From Alcaligenes aquatilis (GTDB lineage: Bacteria; Pseudomonadota; Gammaproteobacteria; Burkholderiales; Burkholderiaceae_B): a stretch of DNA of 64,000 nucleotides. Positions 43,169 to 52,602 of this stretch are shown piece by piece; the stretch's first letter is position 1; each line of letters starts with the position of its first letter. A model generated the notes under the pieces. It saw nothing but the letters and a program-made list of their open reading frames with translations. It was not told the origin of the DNA and did not search any database. Position numbers and translations under genes: made by a program. The stretch is taken from assembly GCF_003076515.1 (NCBI RefSeq), contig NZ_CP022390.1, positions 2,604,001 through 2,668,000 on the forward strand, written 5' to 3'.

Positions 43169-44380
43169 CTATGCTGTGCCGTTGCCCTCCGCAGCACCCA
43201 GGTAGTCCGCCCAGTTCTGTAACAGCGTCCTTCTCTGATCCAGCAGCAGCGCCTTGTTGTACGTCGCCCGCACCTTGTTGCTTTCCACGTGGGCAAGCTG
43301 CCGCTCAATCGCATCAGGCCGGTATCCGCTCTCATTGGCCCAGGTCGAAAAGGTCGTCCGCCAGCAATGCGGCGTCGTGCCTCGACCCAGATTCATATCA
43401 CGCATCGCATAGGTAAGCCGATTGGGCGTAGTGAAGCCATTTCCGCTTCGGTGCGGAAACAGATAGCGCCCGTCACCCGTGATGTGCTGCAAGTCTTTCA
43501 GCACCGCTATGACCTGCGTGGACAACGGACTGACATGGTCACGCCGCGCCTTCATCTTCGCCGCTGGCCGACGCCAGAGTGCATCCTCAAAGTCGAACTC
43601 GTCCCACTCAGCATCCGCCGCTTCCCCTGGACGGCAGGCGGTCAGCGCAATCAACCGCAGGCACAATGAAGTTTCCGGATAGCCACGGTAGCCGCGCAAC
43701 TCCTGATAGAACTTCTGGATTTGCTCTCGCGTCATCGCCGCCTTGCTCTCGCTGAACGGCACGCGTAGCAGCCCGCGCAGGCTGGGAATTGGATTTGCCT
43801 CGACCAGCCCCCGCACCACCGCAAACTCAAAGATCGCCGAAAGATCACCTTTGACGTGAATGGCCGCCCACGCGCCATGTGCCTTGCATTCCTCCAGCAG
43901 CGGACGAATCTGCTTGACCCCAATGTCGCTCATCGGCATCCCATCGAACTTGGGCGACAGGTACTTCCTGATGCGGGATTCTTTCGTGCGGTAGGAACTG
44001 AACGCAAAGACTGGCTTGATCTCGGCCAGGTACGCTTGCGCCACCTTGGCGAACGAGCTTTCACGGGCGCGCTTACGTTCCTCCAGCGCTTCGAGGTTGC
44101 GCTGCTTGACCTGCTGCCGCTCATGGGCAGGATGGATGCCTTGCTTGACCAACGCGCGCGCCTTCTCGCGGGCAGCGCGCGCCTCCGCAAGACTTACTTG
44201 AGGAAAGCCGCCAATGGCAAAGAGGCTCTCCTTTCCTTGCAGGCGGTACTTCCACCGCCAAAGCTTGCCGCCGGTGGGCTTGACCAGCAGGAACAGGCCC
44301 CCGCCGTCTGAAAGTTTCCAGTCTCGATCAGTCGATTTGGCCGACCTGACCTTGAGGTCGGTGAGTAGATTTTCGGGCAT
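43169..44380 (-). CDS. DUF4102-type tyrosine integrase
   Basis: A 403-residue P4-like integrase: N-terminal DUF4102 arm-binding domain (L-S-D-G-G-G-L-F-L near residue 23, then G-G-F-P-Q-V-S-L), core-binding domain (about 110-200) and catalytic domain. The Arg in A-C-R-P-G-E, H-C-W-R, H-V-E-S and nucleophile Tyr in R-A-T-Y-N-K are all present, so it should be active. It lies at the right end, 129 bp from the candidate attR, and reads into the island. It would integrate the element next to the ychF 3' end. Confidence 0.92.
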   Translation of the reverse strand: MPENLLTDLKVRSAKSTDRDWKLSDGGGLFLLVKPTGGKLWRWKYRLQGKESLFAIGGFPQVSLAEARAAREKARALVKQGIHPAHERQQVKQRNLEALEERKRARESSFAKVAQAYLAEIKPVFAFSSYRTKESRIRKYLSPKFDGMPMSDIGVKQIRPLLEECKAHGAWAAIHVKGDLSAIFEFAVVRGLVEANPIPSLRGLLRVPFSESKAAMTREQIQKFYQELRGYRGYPETSLCLRLIALTACRPGEAADAEWDEFDFEDALWRRPAAKMKARRDHVSPLSTQVIAVLKDLQHITGDGRYLFPHRSGNGFTTPNRLTYAMRDMNLGRGTTPHCWRTTFSTWANESGYRPDAIERQLAHVESNKVRATYNKALLLDQRRTLLQNWADYLGAAEGNGTA

Positions 44381-44404
44381 CGTTGGACTCCACTGCGGGG
44401 AGAT

Positions 44405-44447
44405 GTACCCCCACGGTTGAACACGAGTACCCCCAACGCTACCCCCG
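44405..44447 (+). repeat. Right arm-type integrase repeats
   Basis: GTACCCCCA at 44405-44413 and 44427-44435, and a degenerate CTACCCCCG at 44439-44447, directly upstream of the integrase gene. They match the repeats at 22200-22220. Confidence 0.6.
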
Positions 44448-44509
44448 AATTTTCTGGACCTCGATGAACAATAGGAACGCTCAGTAGACCGTATTGTTTA
44501 CGCAACCCA

Positions 44510-44520
44510 TTGATTTCAAA
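44510..44520 (+). other. Candidate attR core
   Basis: TTGATTTCAAA inside ACCCAT/ATGGGT arms (44505-44526), identical in core to 22032-22042. It lies 57 bp beyond the ychF stop codon. Confidence 0.55.
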
Positions 44521-44576
44521 TGGGTCAACCTGTCCACCAAGCGCTACTAAGCGTCACCGAGATCCAGCAAAAATCG

Positions 44577-45668
44577 TCAGACGTTGAACAGGAAGTTCAG
44601 CACGTCGCCATCTTTGACGACATATTCCTTACCTTCAGCGCGCATCTTGCCGGCTTCCTTGGCGCCTTGCTCACCCTTGCAAGCGACAAAGTCCTCAAAG
44701 GCGATGGTCTGTGCACGGATGAAGCCACGCTCGAAATCAGTGTGGATCACGCCAGCGGCTTGAGGGGCCGTATCGCCCACGCGGATCGTCCAGGCGCGAA
44801 CTTCTTTGACGCCTGCGGTGAAGTAGGTTTGCAGACCCAGCAGGCTGTAGGCGGCGCGGATAACACGGTTCAGGCCGGGCTCTTCCATGCCCAGGTCGGA
44901 CAGAAATTCGAGCTTGTCGGCGTCGTCCAGTTCAGCGATTTCAGCTTCTACGGCAGCACAGACGGCCACCACTGGAGCGCCATCAGCCGCAGCGTAGTTC
45001 TGCACGGCTTCCAGGTGCGGGTTGTTGGTAAAGCCATCTTCTTTCACGTTAGCCACGTACATAGTGGGCTTGGCGGTGATGAAGCCGTAGGATTTAATCT
45101 GGTGCAGCTCGTCTTCGTCCAACTTCAGCGAACGCACGGACTTGCCTTCGCCCAGCGCTTTCTCGATACGTTCGAGCAAGGCTACCAGCTTGGCAGCGTC
45201 TTTATCGCCTGAGCGAGCCAGCTTCTGATTACGGTGTAAGGCTTTTTCAACCACGCCCAGGTCAGCCAACGCCAATTCGGTGTTGATGATTTCAATATCA
45301 GCCAGGGGGTCCACTTTACCGGCTACGTGAATGACGTTCTCATCGGCAAAACAGCGCACTACATGCACGGTAGCGTCGGTTTCGCGGATGTTGGCCAGGA
45401 ACTGGTTACCCAAACCTTCGCCCTTGGAGGCACCAGCAACCAGACCAGCGATGTCCACAAATTCCACCACAGCAGGCAAAATGCGCTCGGGGTTCACAAT
45501 CTTGGCCAGATCTTGCAAACGCTGATCTGGAACCTCGACCACGCCGACGTTCGGTTCGATGGTGCAGAAAGGGTAGTTTTCAGCCGCAATGCCGGCTTTG
45601 GTCAGAGCGTTGAACAGAGTGGATTTACCAACGTTGGGCAAGCCAACGATGCCGCATTGCAGTGCCAT
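44577..45668 (-). CDS. ychF: Redox-regulated GTPase/ATPase YchF (Obg family)
   Basis: A 363-residue protein with the G1 loop G-L-P-N-V-G-K-S-T near residue 8, further Obg-type switch motifs (D-I-A-G-L-V), a coiled-coil insertion and a C-terminal TGS domain ending in V-L-N-F-L-F-N-V. YchF prefers ATP and associates with ribosomes. The start at 45666-45668 (M-A-L-Q-C-G-I-V-G) matches the family and has a CAGGA ribosome-binding site. The island is inserted just past its stop codon without disturbing the gene. A truncated copy of its 3' end lies at 17546-17644. Confidence 0.96.
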   Translation of the reverse strand: MALQCGIVGLPNVGKSTLFNALTKAGIAAENYPFCTIEPNVGVVEVPDQRLQDLAKIVNPERILPAVVEFVDIAGLVAGASKGEGLGNQFLANIRETDATVHVVRCFADENVIHVAGKVDPLADIEIINTELALADLGVVEKALHRNQKLARSGDKDAAKLVALLERIEKALGEGKSVRSLKLDEDELHQIKSYGFITAKPTMYVANVKEDGFTNNPHLEAVQNYAAADGAPVVAVCAAVEAEIAELDDADKLEFLSDLGMEEPGLNRVIRAAYSLLGLQTYFTAGVKEVRAWTIRVGDTAPQAAGVIHTDFERGFIRAQTIAFEDFVACKGEQGAKEAGKMRAEGKEYVVKDGDVLNFLFNV

Positions 45669-45710
45669 GAGTATCCTGAAAATCAAAGAGTTATATAAAC
45701 GATGCGCTAT

Positions 45711-45732
45711 TGTAGCGCCCTTGGGCGCTACA
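45711..45732. other. Inverted repeat upstream of ychF
   Basis: TGTAGCGCCC-TT-GGGCGCTACA, a perfect 10-bp stem, 43 bp before the ychF start and after the CPBP gene. It may end CPBP transcription or act in the ychF leader. Confidence 0.5.
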
Positions 45733-45799
45733 GAGCCTGCAGACGGATCAGAACAGTCGTGCCGGGGACACAGGATAGCGCCTTGAAACGCGGGCTTGC

Positions 45800-46621
45800 T
45801 TAGACAGGAATGCCGTCAAACAGCTTGAGCAGGCCAATAATCAGCAAGACCGGGCCACCATTAAAGATGGCATGAAGTACGATCGAGGCACCAATGCCGC
45901 GACGCACTCGCAGCCAGGCCAGTACCAGCCCTGTCAGGCATTGGGGCAACACCAGCAAAGGCAGCAAATACCAGCTCATGCTGTTGAGCTGAAAGTTATA
46001 CAAATGCAGCGCGCCAAAGGCCAGTGTTGCACCATAAAACACCCAGGGAAAGAAACGCCAATAGCGTCGCATAGACGAAAAGCGCCACGCCCTTCCCTGC
46101 AAGGCACCCACCAGTTTGCGCCACCAACGGCTGCCGGCGGGCAAAGCCTGGCGTGGCATGCCGGTATAACGGCTGATCCAGACCGCCAGGCACAAGACCA
46201 GCAAACCTTGTATCAACCACCAGCTTGGTCCCTGAAACATCAGAAACACCGCCAGCGGAACAACTGTCAGCCATTGTGATGGCCGTCTAAGCACAAAACG
46301 AAAAACCAGTTCTTCCACAATAGGTGCCCAGATAATGGCTTGCACCCAGGGAATACGCGTCGGGTCCAGACGATGCTGCGCGCCGCCCACACCCGCTACC
46401 GAGACAGCAATTGGCCCCAGTACCAGCGCATTAATCAACCAAAGCATGCCCGCCCATTGCAGCAGACGTTTCCAGGGCAAGGGGGCAAACCAGTCCAGAT
46501 ACCAGCCATCGCCCTGCGCTCTGCCAGGCAAGCGCCGGGCGCTGCGTGGGTGACGCAGAAAGTAAAAGAAATCTTTAAGCTCGTCCCGGAAACGCATCTG
46601 GCTGCTTGGCGCTGGCTTCAT
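45800..46621 (-). CDS. CPBP-family intramembrane protease
   Basis: A 273-residue membrane protein with about seven hydrophobic segments. The CPBP (Abi/CAAX-like) motifs are E-E-L-V-F-R (motif 1, near residue 102), the F-G-A-L-H-L motif 2 (near residue 205) and L-H-A-I-F-N motif 3. These residues form the metal-dependent active site of intramembrane proteases in this family. Bacterial members can modify or cleave membrane proteins or peptides; the substrate here is unknown. It follows pth by 3 bp and is presumably co-transcribed with it. Confidence 0.88.
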   Translation of the reverse strand: MKPAPSSQMRFRDELKDFFYFLRHPRSARRLPGRAQGDGWYLDWFAPLPWKRLLQWAGMLWLINALVLGPIAVSVAGVGGAQHRLDPTRIPWVQAIIWAPIVEELVFRFVLRRPSQWLTVVPLAVFLMFQGPSWWLIQGLLVLCLAVWISRYTGMPRQALPAGSRWWRKLVGALQGRAWRFSSMRRYWRFFPWVFYGATLAFGALHLYNFQLNSMSWYLLPLLVLPQCLTGLVLAWLRVRRGIGASIVLHAIFNGGPVLLIIGLLKLFDGIPV

Positions 46622-46624
46622 GCG

Positions 46625-47221
46625 TCAAGCCTTCTGGGGTGCATAAAGCTGGCGGGTCGCCTGCTCAAAGTCGCCACGCAGCAAAGCAGGCATCATGACT
46701 CGGCAACGATTCATACCGTCTTCAATCTCACGCAGCTCTTCATTGCGGGGGGTATGCAGAACAAAATTCACCACTTGCTGAGCCAAGCCCAAGGTGCGGG
46801 GGTGACCAATGCCTAAGCGCAAGCGCCAGAAATCTGGTGTACCAAAGGCAGACTGGATGTCACGCAGACCATTATGTCCGGCGTGTCCACCGCCTTTTTT
46901 TATCTTGACCTGACCCGGCAATAAATCCAGCTCATCGTGCAGAACCAGCACTTGTTCGGGCTTGAGTTTGTAAAAACGCATCAAAGCACCGGCGGCTTGT
47001 CCGGACTTGTTCATGAAGGTAATAGGTTTGGCGATGATGACGTTCTCACCTTCAAAACGCGCTTTAGCCACCCAGGCGAAAAAGGACTTTTCCAGGTTGA
47101 ACGTCGCATGCAGATCATCGGCCAACTGGTCTGCCAACCAAAACCCCGCATTGTGACGGGTGGTTTCATACTCGGGGCCAGGATTACCCAGGCCAACAAT
47201 CAAACGGATAGGCTCAGACAT
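46625..47221 (-). CDS. pth: Peptidyl-tRNA hydrolase
   Basis: A 198-residue Pth. Key residues are visible: Asn13 in G-L-G-N-P-G, catalytic His23 in T-R-H-N-A-G, and the N-K-S-G and [11 protein letters not shown] segments. It releases tRNA from peptidyl-tRNAs that fall off the ribosome. Length is standard. It is in the usual beta-proteobacterial order after rplY. Confidence 0.97.
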   Translation of the reverse strand: MSEPIRLIVGLGNPGPEYETTRHNAGFWLADQLADDLHATFNLEKSFFAWVAKARFEGENVIIAKPITFMNKSGQAAGALMRFYKLKPEQVLVLHDELDLLPGQVKIKKGGGHAGHNGLRDIQSAFGTPDFWRLRLGIGHPRTLGLAQQVVNFVLHTPRNEELREIEDGMNRCRVMMPALLRGDFEQATRQLYAPQKA

Positions 47222-47275
47222 GAATGTTTTCGCAGAAAGCGCCTACGCCAGCAAGGGCGCAGGCACAAATAACAA

Positions 47276-47303
47276 ACCCCCGCCAGCATACGCTGACAGG
47301 GGT
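47276..47303 (-). terminator. Terminator between rplY and pth
   Basis: On the minus strand a 12-bp stem (47276-47287 with 47292-47303, two G-U pairs, 4-nt loop) precedes TTTGTTATTTG. It lies in the rplY-pth gap, so pth may depend on readthrough or a promoter between them. Confidence 0.6.
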
Positions 47304-47349
47304 TGATTCGCCAAGCTGCAAGCCGACCGAAGCCGGCTGGCAATCTTGA

Positions 47350-47949
47350 TTACTCGGCGCTTTCTTCTGTTTCTTCCGAAGCAGCAGCACCACCGCCAAC
47401 TGGCAAAGCAGCAGCCAGCAGAGGGTTGGTGTCATTGCCAGCGTAAGTCACGCCACGTGGCAGCTTGATGCTGTCCAGGTGCAGGTTGGCGTTGGCAGTC
47501 ATGCCGCTCAGGTCCACAGTGATGGACGCAGGCAGGTTAGCTGGCAAGCAGGTGATTTCCAGCTCGGTCAGGATGTGGCTGATGACTTGGCCGCTCAGCT
47601 TGACGGCTGGGCACACATCGCCACCTTCAAAGTTCAGAGGAACTTTGGTGGTAATAGCTTGCGAAGCCAGAACGCGTTGGAAATCAACGTGCAGAACTTG
47701 CTGTTTGTAGGGGTGCCACTGAACCGAGCGCAACAGCACTTTCTCAGCTTTGCCGTCCAATTCCATGGTCAGGATGGAAGCGTGGAAGGCTTCTTTGCGC
47801 AGGTTGTGGTAAATCTCGTTATGATCCAAAGAGATCACGACGGGCTGTTCTTCGCCACCGTAAACAATAGCAGGAACTTGGCCAGCGTGACGCAGGCGGC
47901 GGCTCGCACTCGTACCTTGTACATCACGCGACGTAGCGGTGAATTTCAT
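47350..47949 (-). CDS. rplY: 50S ribosomal protein L25/general stress protein Ctc
   Basis: A 199-residue long-form L25 (Ctc type): the N-terminal 5S-RNA-binding L25 domain with A-S-R-R-L-R and V-P-A-I-V-Y-G-G, and the C-terminal TL5/Ctc domain with I-T-V-D-L-S-G-M and an Ala/Glu-rich tail. It binds 5S rRNA in the large subunit. The start at 47949 (M-K-F-T-A-T-S-R) is preceded by GGAG. Confidence 0.96.
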   Translation of the reverse strand: MKFTATSRDVQGTSASRRLRHAGQVPAIVYGGEEQPVVISLDHNEIYHNLRKEAFHASILTMELDGKAEKVLLRSVQWHPYKQQVLHVDFQRVLASQAITTKVPLNFEGGDVCPAVKLSGQVISHILTELEITCLPANLPASITVDLSGMTANANLHLDSIKLPRGVTYAGNDTNPLLAAALPVGGGAAASEETEESAE

Positions 47950-48045
47950 GGAAAACTCCAATTTGCAGGATCATAAGATCACTGCGAAAAAACGGTAGTT
48001 GCCTACCTAGTTGACGTACGCCGCGACCAGCGCACGCTAAAAAAC

Positions 48046-48996
48046 TTAGTCAGAGAACAAGGAGCTGACGGACTCGGCGTTCGAGATGCGCAAGATGGTC
48101 TCGCCCAACAGAGCTGCACAGGACAGCTGGCGAATCTTGCTGCACTCGCGAGCCTTGGCGGACAAAGGAATGGTGTCCGTCACCACCAGCTCGTTCAACT
48201 GGGAATGCGTAATACGTTCGATGGCCTCGCCCGAGAGCACAGGGTGCGTACAGTAGGCGTAAACCGCCTTGGCACCGCGCTCTTTCAGGGCTTCAGCCGC
48301 TTTGCACAGCGTACCGGCTGTATCCACCATGTCGTCCATCAAAATGCAGGTGCGTCCGTTGACGTCACCAATGATGTTCATGACTTCGGATACGTTGGCA
48401 CGTGGGCGGCGCTTGTCGATAATGGCCAGATCCACTTCCAGTTGCTTGGCCAATGCTCGTGCGCGCACCACACCACCGATGTCAGGCGAGACAACCACCA
48501 TGTCCTGGTAGTTACAGCGCCAGATATCGCCCAGCAAAATGGGGGAAGCGTAGATATTGTCGACAGGGATATCGAAGAAACCCTGGATTTGGTCAGCGTG
48601 CAGATCCATCATCATGACACGATCAACACCGACCACTTGCAACATATTGGCTACGACCTTGGCAGAGATCGACACACGCGCCGAACGGGGGCGTCGATCC
48701 TGGCGGGCATAACCAAAGTAAGGGATGGCAGCGGTGATGCGACCGGCCGAAGCGCGGCGCAAGGCATCGACCATCACCATGATTTCCATCAGATTGTCGT
48801 TGGTGGGAGCACAGGTGGGTTGCAGAACAAAAACATCGCGACCGCGCACGTTCTCGTTGATTTCAACCATGGCTTCCCCGTCAGAGAAGCGACCCACCGT
48901 CATTTTCCCCAGCGACATATCAAGGTGGTTGACGACATCGACAGCAAGGCGAGGATTAGCCGTGCCGGTGAAGATCATGAATCGGTCTTGTGCCAT
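48046..48996 (-). CDS. prs: Ribose-phosphate pyrophosphokinase
   Basis: A 316-residue PRPP synthase with R-F-S-D-G-E-A, the catalytic/flexible loop region R-Q-D-R-R, the [11 protein letters not shown] motif and the PRPP-binding loop [11 protein letters not shown]. It makes PRPP for nucleotides, histidine and tryptophan. The start M-A-Q-D-R-F-M-I-F matches close relatives; the upstream ribosome-binding site is weak. Confidence 0.97.
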   Translation of the reverse strand: MAQDRFMIFTGTANPRLAVDVVNHLDMSLGKMTVGRFSDGEAMVEINENVRGRDVFVLQPTCAPTNDNLMEIMVMVDALRRASAGRITAAIPYFGYARQDRRPRSARVSISAKVVANMLQVVGVDRVMMMDLHADQIQGFFDIPVDNIYASPILLGDIWRCNYQDMVVVSPDIGGVVRARALAKQLEVDLAIIDKRRPRANVSEVMNIIGDVNGRTCILMDDMVDTAGTLCKAAEALKERGAKAVYAYCTHPVLSGEAIERITHSQLNELVVTDTIPLSAKARECSKIRQLSCAALLGETILRISNAESVSSLFSD

Positions 48997-49100
48997 GATG
49001 GGAGATAGATTTTGATGCAGGAAAAGCAAAGCTGTTGATCGAGACCCCTACAAGGAAACGACTCAACAGCTTTACATTATCGCAGGCTAGGCCTGAAAGG

Positions 49101-49177
49101 TGGCTGGGGAAGAAGGATTCGAACCTTCGCATGCTGGAATCAAAATCCAGTGCCTTAACCAGCTTGGCGATTCCCCA
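49101..49177 (-). tRNA. tRNA-Gln (anticodon TTG)
   Basis: A 77-nt cloverleaf including encoded CCA: acceptor TGGGGAA/TTCCCCA, anticodon loop TTTTGAT with anticodon TTG (Gln, CAA codon), and T-arm GAAGG-TTCGAAT-CCTTC. It starts 5 bp after the ispE stop and precedes prs on the same strand, the conserved ispE-tRNA-Gln-prs order. Confidence 0.97.
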
Positions 49178-49182
49178 AATGC

Positions 49183-50121
49183 TTACTTAATCCAGTAGCG
49201 TAGCGGATGATCTTGCAATCCTGAACAAACCCAAGTTTGTTCGACCAGCAATTTACCACCACTTGTTTCTGCGCTACCAGAAAAATCTATTTTACTGCTA
49301 TTTCGATCAATTTCAACCTGACCGATCTTGGCGCTTTGCTTGTCTCTGCATTCAACAAACAAACAAGAACCTGAGCCCGTCATTCTAGCATTCAATTTTA
49401 AACTTTGCAAACCCTGCTTTAAATTTTTTAAATCAGGGTAAAGACTGAATGCCACTGACTCCAGATTATTTCTACCAAAATAAGGATTATTATCCTTGGC
49501 TTGCCAGAATTTTTCTTGCCAATCAGTAAAGAACGTCATTGTGATGGGTTTTTCATCACGTGTCAAGCATTCGGAGCTAAATATTTTCCCCGTGGATATA
49601 AATTGCGGTGGACGGATAATGATGTAATCCCGGGGCGGCATCTGAATGGCTTGCAGTTGCTCGCCCACCCCTTGCGCAAAAGCAGCCTGTCCAAAGACAA
49701 AAACCGGCACATCAGCGCCCAGGGGCAAACCAATATCCATCAAGGCCTGACGGCTCAGGCCCAGGTTCCATAAACGGTTCAAGGCAATCAAGGTCGTGGC
49801 CGCATCGCTGGAGCCACCGCCCATCCCTGCTCCTGAAGGAATGTTCTTGATACAAGAGATGTCTACGCCTTGCCGGGTGCCTGTCGCTTGTTGCAGGGCG
49901 CGAGCGGCTTTGATCACCAGATCCTGTTCAGGCTCTACATCACTCAAGGTGCTGTGTGTCCGATGGATCTGCCCGTCGCTGCGTGGCACAAAGCTTAGGT
50001 AATCATTCAGATCGACGAAACGAAAGGCGGTTTGCAAAAAGTGATAGCCGTCTTCACGACGCCCGGTAACGTGCAAAAACAGATTGATCTTGGCCGGAGC
50101 CGGGACGTTGTAGAGCGCCAT
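49183..50121 (-). CDS. ispE: 4-diphosphocytidyl-2-C-methylerythritol kinase
   Basis: A 312-residue GHMP kinase with the N-terminal A-P-A-K-I-N-L-F-L substrate motif, the ATP loop G-A-G-M-G-G-G-S-S-D-A-A, and the C-terminal T-G-S-G-S-C-L-F motif. It phosphorylates CDP-ME in the MEP isoprenoid pathway. From about residue 175 on (below position 49600) the DNA becomes clearly AT-rich and codon use changes, next to tRNA-Gln; the reading frame and motifs remain intact. It is followed at once by the tRNA. Confidence 0.96.
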   Translation of the reverse strand: MALYNVPAPAKINLFLHVTGRREDGYHFLQTAFRFVDLNDYLSFVPRSDGQIHRTHSTLSDVEPEQDLVIKAARALQQATGTRQGVDISCIKNIPSGAGMGGGSSDAATTLIALNRLWNLGLSRQALMDIGLPLGADVPVFVFGQAAFAQGVGEQLQAIQMPPRDYIIIRPPQFISTGKIFSSECLTRDEKPITMTFFTDWQEKFWQAKDNNPYFGRNNLESVAFSLYPDLKNLKQGLQSLKLNARMTGSGSCLFVECRDKQSAKIGQVEIDRNSSKIDFSGSAETSGGKLLVEQTWVCSGLQDHPLRYWIK

Positions 50122-50141
50122 TACACAAACCTGCTCGGGCT

Positions 50142-50738
50142 TTACTGATCCACAACCAAACGCACGCTGATGGAGCGGTTGGCTTCGTGTCGATTCAATT
50201 GCAGCAAACGCGGGCCTTGTTCGTCGTAACGCGACAGCGTCACACGCCAGCCGGACTGCTCGAAACTGCTCAGCTTTTGTTGATCGTCTCTGCGCTCGCG
50301 TTGAACAGGGGCACTGCCCGTGCGGCCATGCAGCCAGTCACGCAAGCCTGCCACAGGAACGGGACTGCCCAAAACCTGTTCAACCAGGGCATCGGGATGG
50401 GAGGCAACTTCCTGACTGCCATCCGTGCGCTCCAGCAGGGCCTGACCTGGCAACACCCAGACACGCGCCAAGGTATTGCCCAAAGGATTGCTCAGGTCCA
50501 ACATCAGCTTGCGACCATCATCGCGCCAGGAAAAGCCCCCCTGCACAGCCTCCACCTGGGAACTGGAGTGAGTCACGCTCAGCGCAAAGCGACCGGAACG
50601 AGACAAAGCGCTTGCCGCTTGGGACGCATCTGCTGCATTGCCAACATCGGGTTTGGGCGGTGTCGCACATGCGCTTAGCAAGGCAAACAGGACCAAGGCC
50701 CCTGCCCGGTTCCAGACTCGCTGTTTCAAGATACTCAC
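50142..50738 (-). CDS. lolB: Outer-membrane lipoprotein receptor LolB
   Basis: A 198-residue lipoprotein with lipobox L-L-S-A-C (Cys24) and a LolB-like beta body with G-R-F-A-L-S-V, G-G-F-S-W-R and D-L-S-N-P-L-G motifs. LolB accepts lipoproteins from LolA and inserts them in the outer membrane. It starts with GTG at 50736-50738, overlapping the TPR gene stop, and precedes ispE as usual. Confidence 0.9.
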   Translation of the reverse strand: MSILKQRVWNRAGALVLFALLSACATPPKPDVGNAADASQAASALSRSGRFALSVTHSSSQVEAVQGGFSWRDDGRKLMLDLSNPLGNTLARVWVLPGQALLERTDGSQEVASHPDALVEQVLGSPVPVAGLRDWLHGRTGSAPVQRERRDDQQKLSSFEQSGWRVTLSRYDEQGPRLLQLNRHEANRSISVRLVVDQ

Positions 50739-52516
50739 GGCAGCGGTACTCCCAGACGCTTAATGGTTTCTTTCAACGTTCGGTTTTCGGCGTCCTTGCT
50801 CAGAGCAGCCCGAAATACCAGCATGGCATCATCACGACGGCCTTTTACCCACAGCACTTCACCCAGATGGGCGGCAACGTCAGCTTCAGGCAGGCGTTCG
50901 TAGGAGCGCTGCAAATACTCCAGTGCCGCTTGCAGATCACCCATACGGAACAGGTACCAACCTACGCTATCCAGAATATAGGGATTGTCCGGCTCCAGCT
51001 CCATCGCGCGTTCCAGCAAGTCCTGAGCCTCGTCCATGCGACGATTCTGATCCGCATAGGTGTAGCCCAAGGCGTTATACGCATTGGCATGGTCCGGGCG
51101 CAGTTCAATGACACGACGCATCAAGGCTTCAAACTTGTCGTGCTTGGCACGCTGCTCGTACAGCATGGCCAGGTTGTATTTGATCTCAGCGCTATCGGGC
51201 AACTCACGATCGGCGCGCTCCAGCACTTCCAGCGCCTGATCGGTACGACCGCTCTCTTGGTAAATAGAGGAATACGTCAAAGCCACGACGACCTGTTCAC
51301 TCATATCGCGTGGACGAGAGTTTTCCAAGGTAAGACGTGCTTGCGGCAGATTCCCTTGGCGGGCTTGCAGGACGGCTTTATGAATCTGGGCCTGAAAACG
51401 CAGCGCCGGTTCTTCTATCAAATCCAATTGACGAATCGCCTCGTTCATATCGCCTTGGGCTTCAGCGATTTGCACCAACGACAAACGCGCTTCGGAAATA
51501 CTGGCCAAGGCGGTGTTAACGGCATCGTTCAAGGACTGGCGTCGCTGCTGCTGAACCGCAATATATTGCTCCAGCAATTTACGGGCTTGGTCATACTCTT
51601 TGGCACGAATATGAATTTCAGCCTGGGTATACAACAGATCAAAATCTTCGGGATTGGCACGCTGCAAGGCCCCCACAATAGCCTGGGCTTCGCCAAACTG
51701 CTGGCGCTCAACCAGACGGTTGGCCAGCAATAGTTGCAGCTTGCGGCTGTCCGGGTTGTCTCGCACAAAAACGCGGGCACTTTGCAAAGCAGCCGAAGGA
51801 TCAACTTTGATACCGTATTCCAGCACGCGCTGCGCGGCCGCTTCAGAATGTGGGTCCAGTTTCAGGGCTTCACGCGCTTCACGTTCCGCACGGTTCACAT
51901 CACCGGCACTCCAGGCGGTGTCTGCCAAAGCCAGACGAGCGATAGGCAAGGAACGTACGGGCTGCTGCAAGGCCTTGTCCAGCACTTCCAGCGCTAGACG
52001 ACGATCCACCATTTTGCTGACCATGCTCATGGCCTGCACCACGGCTTGCTCTTTATCCTGGGCACGGGAGATACGCAGCCACAAGGCATCGGCCAAACCT
52101 TCAGTCTGACCGCTGGAGGCTTCCAGCGCCAGGGCCGTCGCTTTGGCTTCGGGATCGTTGGGGGCCAGCAAAGCCCATTCTTTGGCCGCACGCAGCGCAC
52201 GGCCTAAATCACGATCGGCCATGGCGTACTGAAAGGCACTTTGAGCCAGGCGCGGATCGCTGGTATCTCTTGCCAAAGCAAGAAACGTCTGGCTGGCAAT
52301 ATCATATTCACCGCGCGTCGCGGCGATCTCAGCAACCAAAATGCGATACAGAATATCCGGGGTCAAACCGACCAAGGGCAATTGCCCACTACGCAAACGG
52401 ATGGTGTCTGCTGGCGGCTCCGCCTTGAGGATGGGAAGAGAGGTTTGTGCTTGCGCCGAAACCGCTGCAAGCAACGACATCAGGCCCAGCTTTAGTGCTA
52501 AGGTCAGAGCATTCAT
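50735..52516 (-). CDS. Secreted TPR-repeat protein
   Basis: A 593-residue protein with a signal peptide (cleavage near A-Q-A, about residue 24) and tetratricopeptide repeats through most of its length, for example A-Y-N-A-L-G-Y-T-Y-A-D and P-Y-I-L-D-S-V-G-W near the C-terminus. It matches the TPR protein usually encoded before lolB in beta-proteobacteria. Its precise role is unknown; a scaffold for outer-membrane assembly is plausible. The ATG at 52516 is chosen for the signal peptide; the frame is open further upstream, and that part would overlap the mutM gene. Confidence 0.87.
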   Translation of the reverse strand: MNALTLALKLGLMSLLAAVSAQAQTSLPILKAEPPADTIRLRSGQLPLVGLTPDILYRILVAEIAATRGEYDIASQTFLALARDTSDPRLAQSAFQYAMADRDLGRALRAAKEWALLAPNDPEAKATALALEASSGQTEGLADALWLRISRAQDKEQAVVQAMSMVSKMVDRRLALEVLDKALQQPVRSLPIARLALADTAWSAGDVNRAEREAREALKLDPHSEAAAQRVLEYGIKVDPSAALQSARVFVRDNPDSRKLQLLLANRLVERQQFGEAQAIVGALQRANPEDFDLLYTQAEIHIRAKEYDQARKLLEQYIAVQQQRRQSLNDAVNTALASISEARLSLVQIAEAQGDMNEAIRQLDLIEEPALRFQAQIHKAVLQARQGNLPQARLTLENSRPRDMSEQVVVALTYSSIYQESGRTDQALEVLERADRELPDSAEIKYNLAMLYEQRAKHDKFEALMRRVIELRPDHANAYNALGYTYADQNRRMDEAQDLLERAMELEPDNPYILDSVGWYLFRMGDLQAALEYLQRSYERLPEADVAAHLGEVLWVKGRRDDAMLVFRAALSKDAENRTLKETIKRLGVPLP

Positions 52517-52602
52517 CCAGAAAAACCCGTGCCCTGATACGCGCGAGAAAACGCCCGATGGCACAATAAAGGAATCAGATTTGTTGATGGTATCACCCCC
52601 CC

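Larger units (their letters stand above)
22032..44520. mobile_element. Genomic island with integrase, second recombinase, replication gene and defence-type operon
   Basis: The 22.5-kb segment is bounded by the core TTGATTTCAAA at 22032-22042 and 44510-44520, both flanked by inverted arms, and by GTACCCCCA repeats inside each end. A DUF4102 integrase sits at the right end, 57 bp from the ychF stop codon. A second recombinase and an STY4528-like gene sit at the left. It breaks an otherwise core gene order. No conjugation genes are present, so it is a non-conjugative island or reduced ICE. The exact ends are inferred. Confidence 0.75.

Noticed and set aside
42873..43205. 110-codon frame opposite the defence-operon promoter
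   Set aside because: Begins inside an operator box with GTG, runs into the integrase gene, and its residues follow the repeated boxes.
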